NCBI GenBank assembly: GCA_030598625.1
Contig: JAUVPO010000055.1
Span: forward strand, 1-9,564
Direction: 5' to 3'
Source of the DNA: Deferribacteres bacterium
Lineage (GTDB): Bacteria; Nitrospirota; Thermodesulfovibrionia; UBA6902
Length of the DNA stretch: 9,564 nucleotides
The notes beneath the pieces were generated by a model. It was not told where the DNA came from and did no database searches. It worked only from the letters and a program-made list of their open reading frames with translations. Numbering within the stretch: the stretch's first letter is position 1; the number at the start of each line of letters is the position of its first letter. Of this stretch, positions 1 through 5,028 are shown piece by piece. The translations under genes were made by a program, and so were the position numbers.

Positions 1-909
1 ACGCAGCTATGCACAACCTGCCATAATAAAAACGGGGCGGCGAAAGCCAAACTGATCGGAGACAACTACCATCCCGTGGATGTAACTTTAAAGAAATTCA
101 ATATCTCTACGACACTGCCGTTATTTGACGAAAGCGGCAATAGAACACCGGACGGTAAAATAGTATGTATGACATGCCATGAGCCGCATACATGGAGTCC
201 GGAAAATCCTGTCCTGAATTACACATTCAAAAATATGGAAGGAGATGCCGGGAACAGTTTTTTGAGAAAAACAAATTCCCCGTCATCCGATTTATGTAAA
301 ACATGTCATGCGGACAAGGCATTTGTTGATGGAACGGACCATGACCTCAATGTCACCGATCCTGAGACTAAAAACCTGTTAGGTCAGACAGTAAAGGAGT
401 CAGGCCAGTGCGGAGTGTGTCATCTTGTCCACAACGGCGCCAACCAGATAAAATTATGGGCGCGGCCGTATGGAAAAATTTCCTACGATGAGGACATTAT
501 AAACGCATTATGCACAAGCTGCCATTCCAGGGGGAATCCTGCGGAAAAGAAAATCCCTCTGATAGCCACTCATCCCGAAGAAAGACTGATAAACAACATT
601 ATGCGCAGCAACAGGGACGCGATTGACTATTCACCAATTTATGACAAAAGGACCGGCATGGAAACAAGCGTCGGCAACATCTCCTGCCCTTCATGCCATA
701 ATGCCCATCAATGGAGCCCTTTAGTTAAGGCAAAAGGGGAGAATAAAAATCTGGAGGGCAACGCAACAAACAGTTTCCTGCGGAATGTCAGCTATAATAA
801 TATCTGTATTGACTGTCACGGCCTGGACGCCCTGTTCAGGTATAAGTACTACCATGATCCTGAAGAAAGGGTTGAGTCTTCGCCTACAGGCATTAAATTT
901 GTCAAATAG
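1..909 (+). CDS. Multiheme c-type cytochrome, C-terminal part (5' end outside window)
   Basis: The reading frame is open from the first base, so the gene begins upstream; the GTG at 76 is an internal codon. The visible 302 residues carry seven CxxCH heme-attachment motifs, at visible residues 4, 56, 99, 137, 171, 229 and 269. Motif spacing repeats with a period of about 167-173 residues, i.e. a four-heme module. Recurrent marks between hemes are a 'THP/YHP' histidine, 'SFLR', 'HDL' and 'CGVCHLVHNG'. The end, from 'VGNISCPSCH' to 'KYYHDPEERVE', is closely matched by the C-terminus of the cytochrome at 5029-7515, so the two are paralogs. The family is the doubled-CXXCH type of cytochrome. Known biology suggests a periplasmic or extracellular electron carrier; the signal peptide and total heme number lie outside the window. 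The specific role is inference. Confidence 0.93.
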   Translation, partial: TQLCTTCHNKNGAAKAKLIGDNYHPVDVTLKKFNISTTLPLFDESGNRTPDGKIVCMTCHEPHTWSPENPVLNYTFKNMEGDAGNSFLRKTNSPSSDLCKTCHADKAFVDGTDHDLNVTDPETKNLLGQTVKESGQCGVCHLVHNGANQIKLWARPYGKISYDEDIINALCTSCHSRGNPAEKKIPLIATHPEERLINNIMRSNRDAIDYSPIYDKRTGMETSVGNISCPSCHNAHQWSPLVKAKGENKNLEGNATNSFLRNVSYNNICIDCHGLDALFRYKYYHDPEERVESSPTGIKFVK

Positions 910-1057
910 TCTTACCGCACGTTTCAACTGGATTTATAGATATATAACAATTAATTATTTTACAAACTGAAGTTTTTTTTTGTAACATATTTCAGAATTA
1001 CTCTCTATCTTTAAAAAAAAATATTAATCGGAATACCTCTTAAAGGAGGGGTAGAAT
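910..1057. other. AT-rich intergenic leader before the three-gene cytochrome block
   Basis: This 148-bp gap is strongly AT-rich, with a run of nine T at 973-981 and a run of A near 1013-1021. TTACAAA at 960-966 and TTTGTAA at 979-985 form a weak inverted repeat that includes part of the T run. A poor terminator for the upstream cytochrome or part of a promoter for the downstream genes are both possible. I see no convincing -35/-10 pair and no sigma-54 site. The gap itself suggests that the block at 1058 has its own transcription start. Confidence 0.3.
1044..1051 (+). promoter_or_regulatory. Strong ribosome binding site that fixes the start at 1058
   Basis: AGGAGGGG lies here, and eight bases separate AGGAGG from the ATG at 1058. 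This is one of the strongest Shine-Dalgarno sequences in the window. It matters because the frame starting at 1058 meets a TGA at codon 40. An abandoned or spurious start would not be expected to keep such a site together with a good signal peptide. The next in-frame start candidate, GTG at 1262, has no such site. Confidence 0.85.
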
Positions 1058-2116
1058 ATGAAGGCTTCAGAAAAGGCTTTGAAAATTTATTTCTCCTTCT
1101 GCCTGTTGGTTTTAATTCTCAGTTGCTTTGCTGTAACGACTCCTTACGCGGCAGATATCGGAAACTGTCTCTTGTGACACAAGTACCCCGGCATCAGCAT
1201 CGTCGATGCTGAAGGACAATTTAAACTCTTTTATGTCAACGAATCAATCTTCAGCAACAGTGTGCACGCCAGGGTAAAATGCGAGGGATGCCATACGGAC
1301 ATTACGGAAATTCCTCATAAACCCGCCAAAAAAGTCGACTGCCTTGTTGAGTGTCATATTGTAGAGCCGTCAAGCGAAAAGAAGTTCTCCCACAAGGACG
1401 TTGAAACATTTTTAGCGACGAGCGTTCACGGCAGGTTGGATAATGAGGGGAAAGAAAAGAAATATGTCGAAGACTACCCCAACTGCAAAAATTGTCATGA
1501 TAATCCGTTGTACAGACCGCTTTCCTTCTTTAAGAAGGTGCGTCCGGGCATCTCGGAGGCATCACTCGGAAGGTGCAGGGTCTGTCATAAAAAAGAGGAG
1601 TTCGTTTTTCAATTTTATAATCATGTCACTACGAGATTACACAAAAGCAGAAACCCTCTCAATATCGCGGAGATGTGCGGGAGATGCCACGATGACCCGG
1701 CACTCGTCGCAAGGCATGAATTATCAACAAAAGCGGTATTTTCATACGGAGAAACCTTTCACGGCAAGGCCGCCTCATTCCTGGATGAGAGAGTTCCGGA
1801 CTGCCTTGACTGTCATGTTAATAAAGGCGAATCCGTACACCAGATGATTAGTCATAAGGATCCGAAGGCTTCAACACATGATAACAACAGGGGCAAGATT
1901 TGCGCCACCATTGACTGTCATCCGAGCGCGTCGGCAAAGTTTGCCAGCTACGGGGTGCACGCTGAATTCAGCCTGGTCCAAAGCCCGGCACAATACTTTT
2001 TTACCGTTTTCTTTATTATCCTGACCGGATGTACGTTGCTGCCTCTTATGGGAATCATATTCCTCGATATAGTAAGAAGATTCTTCCCACATGCCGAAAT
2101 GGGACGGAGGAAATAG
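1058..2116 (+). CDS. Membrane-anchored multiheme c-type cytochrome with in-frame TGA (candidate selenocysteine) in its first heme motif
   Basis: Residues 1-32 form a signal peptide (basic start, hydrophobic 'IYFSFCLLVLILSCFAV', likely cleavage near 'PYA-AD'). Codons 37-41 read C-L-L-TGA-H, so the TGA (1175-1177) replaces the second cysteine of a CxxCH heme motif. The remaining frame is intact: CxxCH at 75, 143, 173, 207 and 249, a CxxxCH at 95 and a CxxxxCH at 282, giving eight possible heme sites. A transmembrane helix at about 314-336 ends in basic residues and should anchor the protein to the inner membrane with its hemes in the periplasm. The stop lies 3 bases before the b-type cytochrome gene. 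That pairing resembles CbcA/CbcB-type quinol oxidoreductases of Geobacter; from memory, related proteins have cysteine at the TGA position. Read as stop, the TGA leaves a 39-residue peptide that is little more than a signal sequence. I favour selenocysteine insertion; mutation or sequencing error remains possible. Confidence 0.8.
1175..1177 (+). other. In-frame TGA, candidate selenocysteine codon (CxxUH)
   Basis: This is codon 40 of the cytochrome at 1058. It is flanked by TGT-CTC-TTG and CAC-AAG, so translation gives C-L-L-U-H-K. The base after TGA is C, a context known to terminate poorly, and the same TGA-CAC hexamer occurs in E. coli fdhF. TGA is used as a normal stop elsewhere in this window (2951-2953, the ferredoxin, the VanZ gene and the TIGR02757 gene), so global reassignment is unlikely and a local recoding signal would be needed. 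Confidence 0.65.
1194..1212 (+). promoter_or_regulatory. Candidate bacterial SECIS hairpin
   Basis: TCAGCATC at 1194-1201 pairs perfectly with GATGCTGA at 1205-1212, enclosing the three-base loop GTC (1202-1204). The stem starts 16 nt after the TGA and the loop 24 nt after it. Bacterial SECIS elements are coding-region hairpins just downstream of the UGA with a G at the beginning of a small apical loop, so position, stem and loop all fit. The codons covered encode 'ISIVDAE', so the hairpin sits inside the protein-coding sequence. TGACA at 1175-1179 could also pair with TGTCA at 1234-1238 as an outer closing stem; that part is weak. Confidence 0.65.
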
Positions 2117-2119
2117 GCC

Positions 2120-2953
2120 ATGGAAAAGCAACCTATGATTAAGATACAAGACGGTAATAAATACTTTTACAGGTTGACGCTGAACCAGAGAATACAGCAT
2201 GTTGTTCTGGCTATCACAGTCGTTTTCCTGGTCTTAACGGGAATGCCCCTTAAATTTCACGATGCCTCATGGGCGCCTTATCTGTATTCGCTCTTCGGCG
2301 GAATCAAGTATGCCCCGATTGTCCATAAGATCAACGGAGCAATATTAATGGGATTATTCTTTTATCATATAGGTTATTTAATATACGTGATACGCAAATT
2401 TCATATTGAGCCAAAAAGACAGAAGGGGGAACTGAAAAAATACGATTCTTTAAAAATAGTGCTCACACAATGCCTGGTGCCGAACCTTAAGGACGCATTT
2501 GACATAAGAGACCTCCTTAAGTATTTACTGTTTTTTACAAATAAACGACCTGATGGCGATAATTTCACATGGAAGGAAAAATTTGACTACTGGGCGCCTT
2601 TCTGGGGTATGGTAATAATCGGTTTATCGGGACTCATCCTGTGGAACAAAGAGTTATTTACACAGATATTGCCCGGTGGAGTCTTGAACTTCCTGTTAAT
2701 AGCCCACAGTGATGAGGCGCTGCTTGCCGCGCTTTTCCTGTTCATCTGGCACTGGTATAACGTCCATTTCTCCACATCCGTTTTCCCGATGGGAACGGTA
2801 TTTATAACGGGATATCTGTCAGAGGAACTAATGGTAGAAGAGCACTATCAATACTATGTGGAAGTCATGAAAAAGGCCGGTTTGGAGAATGAGATACTAC
2901 CGCCTCATGGCGGCCCCGCGCACGAATCTCACGAAGGGGGGCATTCTTCATGA
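2120..2953 (+). CDS. Di-heme b-type cytochrome, quinol-oxidizing membrane subunit (Cbc/FdhC-like)
   Basis: This 277-residue protein has four hydrophobic membrane segments, at about 27-45, 71-92, 158-176 and 189-213. Histidines in or beside them (27, 69, 83, 196, 211 and 216) include candidates for binding two b hemes. The pattern 'RIQH...TG' in helix 1, 'HKINGAIL...YH' in helix 2 and 'AHSDEALLAALFLFIWHWYNVHF' in helix 4 is that of the cytochrome b561/formate dehydrogenase gamma superfamily. Its likely role is to take electrons from the quinol pool and pass them to the attached c-type cytochromes. The ATG is preceded by GGAGG inside the end of the upstream gene, and the stop overlaps the next start as ATGA, so the three genes should be translationally coupled. 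The C-terminus is histidine-rich and soluble. The family call is firm; the redox direction is inferred. Confidence 0.88.
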   Translation: MEKQPMIKIQDGNKYFYRLTLNQRIQHVVLAITVVFLVLTGMPLKFHDASWAPYLYSLFGGIKYAPIVHKINGAILMGLFFYHIGYLIYVIRKFHIEPKRQKGELKKYDSLKIVLTQCLVPNLKDAFDIRDLLKYLLFFTNKRPDGDNFTWKEKFDYWAPFWGMVIIGLSGLILWNKELFTQILPGGVLNFLLIAHSDEALLAALFLFIWHWYNVHFSTSVFPMGTVFITGYLSEELMVEEHYQYYVEVMKKAGLENEILPPHGGPAHESHEGGHSS

Positions 2954-3813
2954 AAAATTTCCTCTTTAAGATTTATATGCTCGGTTTTTTGGTCCTGACG
3001 GTTTTCTTCATGGTAATTATATGGAAAGTAACGTTTGCGCATATCTTTCATGAGTATCATGACAGGCATGAGGCCCAGGAAATAGCAAAATTCAAAGAGG
3101 GGAAAGAAGCGCCGACAGATAAAAGCACATTCGAAAAGATCATACTTGAAAGTGATGAGAGGGTAAAGCATTACCTCGGATACAAGATACTTGAAGAGAC
3201 AAGAATTAAAGGCCACTTCCATCATATAGGCTTTGATATCGGTCCTGACAAGAGGTCTTACTGCGTGGACTGTCACGGCGACATGCCACATGACGCGGTA
3301 AAGGAAATCAGGGCATTTTTAAATATGCACGCTTTTTTTGTAGGCTGTGAAACATGCCACGTAAAGCTTGAAAAAGCACAAAAAACAGGCGTGTATAAAT
3401 GGTATGACAGGACGACCGGTGAAATAGTTGCAAGTCCCGTGGCAAAAGAAAAGCCCGGGTCGTTCAGGGCCAAGATCATACCGTTCGAGAGTGTAAATGG
3501 AAAACTGCAAAGGGTTGATTCACAGGAAAGGATGGATTTTGCCCGCGAGTACGAGGAAAGGGAAGATACATTAACTGAAGCCCAAAAGTCACGGGCAAAA
3601 AAATTAATACATAAAATAGTACATAAGCAACCTTATATGTGCGAAGACTGCCACCAGAAAGAAAAGCCTTTATTGCCTCTTGCGGAAATCGGATATCCAA
3701 AAGAGAGGATAGATTCCATTACAGGCACTGAAGCCGTAGGCATGATCAAGAACTATACTAAATTCTATATGCCGAAGATGCTGCTTCCCGGAGAGGCAAA
3801 TAAGAAGAAATAA
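2950..3813 (+). CDS. Membrane-anchored triheme c-type cytochrome
   Basis: The 287-residue product starts with one uncleaved transmembrane helix (about 8-25), followed by a histidine-rich stretch (H31, H34, H37, H40). Three CxxCH motifs lie at 105-109, 133-137 and 231-235. Extra histidines before the first motif ('GHFHHIGFD', 89-92) and after it (H114, H127) could be distal heme ligands. The gap between hemes 2 and 3 contains a charged helical segment (about 190-225). The start codon overlaps the stop of the b-type cytochrome gene (ATGA) and follows a G-rich Shine-Dalgarno sequence, so it belongs to the same operon. By position it is the third subunit of a putative quinol:periplasmic cytochrome oxidoreductase. 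It lacks a clear NapC/NrfH layout (four hemes close to the N-terminal helix). The exact family is not recognised. Confidence 0.87.
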   Translation: MKNFLFKIYMLGFLVLTVFFMVIIWKVTFAHIFHEYHDRHEAQEIAKFKEGKEAPTDKSTFEKIILESDERVKHYLGYKILEETRIKGHFHHIGFDIGPDKRSYCVDCHGDMPHDAVKEIRAFLNMHAFFVGCETCHVKLEKAQKTGVYKWYDRTTGEIVASPVAKEKPGSFRAKIIPFESVNGKLQRVDSQERMDFAREYEEREDTLTEAQKSRAKKLIHKIVHKQPYMCEDCHQKEKPLLPLAEIGYPKERIDSITGTEAVGMIKNYTKFYMPKMLLPGEANKKK

Positions 3814-3882
3814 AAAGTCCGCTGAATCCCTGTCTGAATAGTTTGCGTATTTATTTCAATCTAAAGTAAAATATGTCCATGT

Positions 3883-4995
3883 ATGTTCAAAGTGACACAA
3901 GGTCGTGTGATCGGTTTTTTAAATGCAGCGGGATACGTCTTTTTTTTTACGTTGAGGAAAAATTTAATATCTAAAATATCTTTAATTTGTGAGATCATCT
4001 TAAAACGCCCCCCCCTTTTTCTGATATTACCCCTGTTACTTTTATTGCTTTTGTTGGATACCGCCCATGGAATAAGACTGACAAATGTCAAACATCTTTT
4101 CGATATAAAGCATAATTTCAGCGAGCCAAGTGATGTTTCCGTGTCAAAAGAGGGAATCATATATGTAGTGGACGGTGTAAACAACAAGATCAAGGCCTTT
4201 AATCAGAAAGGCAAGTTTATATTTTCTTTTGGGAAGAAAGGTCCGCTGAAAGGGCAATTTAAATTCCCGATGGGCATCGACATCGATGATTCGGGCAGGG
4301 TCTACATAGCGGATTCCGGCAACCGGAGGGTGCAGGTATTTAATTCCACCGGGAGCTTTATTTCCCAGATCAGGGTCCCCCCCAAAGACGACAATCCGGC
4401 AGACCCTACCGATGTTGCAGTAAATGAGGCCGGAAACAGGCTCTATGTGGTTGATAACGACAATCATTATATTCTTGCGTACGACCTTTCAACCCTTGAA
4501 CAGATAAAGACATTCGGCATGCCGGGAATTGAGAAGCGTGAATTCAGGTATCCTTTTCTTGCGGCCCTTGATAAGGAAAAATACCTTTACATAACAGACG
4601 TTATCAATACAAGGGTCCAGGTTTTCAACCCTGACGGACTGTTTGTCATGGTCATCGGAGGATGGGGGGTTGAAAAGGGAAAATTTTTCAGACCCAAGGG
4701 CGTTGCCGTAGATAAACTCAACCGTTTATTTGTAAGTGACAGCTATATGGGAGTAATTCAGGTATTTTTATCAAGCGGTGATTTTTACTCCGTACTCGGT
4801 GACCCAGAAAAAGGCGCTGTGAAAAAGTTCATAAAACCTATGGGCATATATATAGATGATAACAACAGGCTCTACGTGGTTGAGATGTTTGCCGAAAAAG
4901 TAAGCGTCTATAGTATAGAGGGTGATACCGGGCGGAATGTTAAAGACGAAGAAGTTAAACAAGAAGATGACAGGGGTCAGGCTGTTAGTGAGTAG
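3883..4995 (+). CDS. Exported NHL-repeat six-bladed beta-propeller protein
   Basis: Six NHL-type repeats span residues 73 to about 355. Each has a 'P-x-D/G-[IV]-x-[VI]' strand, a short 'D.xxRLYV.D' strand and a '[RK][VI]QVF..xG.F' strand, e.g. 'GRVYIADSGNRRVQVF'. Six repeats make one closed propeller. A run of leucines at about 46-58 followed by 'DTAHG' looks like a signal peptide, so the propeller should be periplasmic, extracellular or lipid-side anchored. The start is uncertain: ATG 3883 has no clear ribosome binding site and puts about 40 residues before the leucine run. A later non-ATG start such as TTG 3952 is possible. A run of eight C (4008-4015) lies just before the leucines. There are no heme motifs. 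NHL proteins often accompany multiheme cytochrome clusters, probably as binding scaffolds; the ligand is unknown. The last 20 residues are acidic and low-complexity. Confidence 0.87.
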   Translation: MFKVTQGRVIGFLNAAGYVFFFTLRKNLISKISLICEIILKRPPLFLILPLLLLLLLLDTAHGIRLTNVKHLFDIKHNFSEPSDVSVSKEGIIYVVDGVNNKIKAFNQKGKFIFSFGKKGPLKGQFKFPMGIDIDDSGRVYIADSGNRRVQVFNSTGSFISQIRVPPKDDNPADPTDVAVNEAGNRLYVVDNDNHYILAYDLSTLEQIKTFGMPGIEKREFRYPFLAALDKEKYLYITDVINTRVQVFNPDGLFVMVIGGWGVEKGKFFRPKGVAVDKLNRLFVSDSYMGVIQVFLSSGDFYSVLGDPEKGAVKKFIKPMGIYIDDNNRLYVVEMFAEKVSVYSIEGDTGRNVKDEEVKQEDDRGQAVSE

Positions 4996-5028
4996 ATACC
5001 TATTGTCATATACTCTTAAGATAATTTA

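Noticed and set aside
1175..1177. Global reassignment of TGA (for example to Trp or Gly)
   Set aside because: TGA ends four other genes here (b-type cytochrome, VanZ, ferredoxin, TIGR02757), and reading through those would add unsupported tails. CLLWH or CLLGH would also lose the heme-binding residue.
1262..2116. Starting the multiheme cytochrome at GTG 1262 as a normal, TGA-free gene
   Set aside because: GTG 1262 has no ribosome binding site, and the product would lack a signal peptide. The upstream frame supplies a strong ribosome binding site, a signal peptide and the matching first half of a heme motif.
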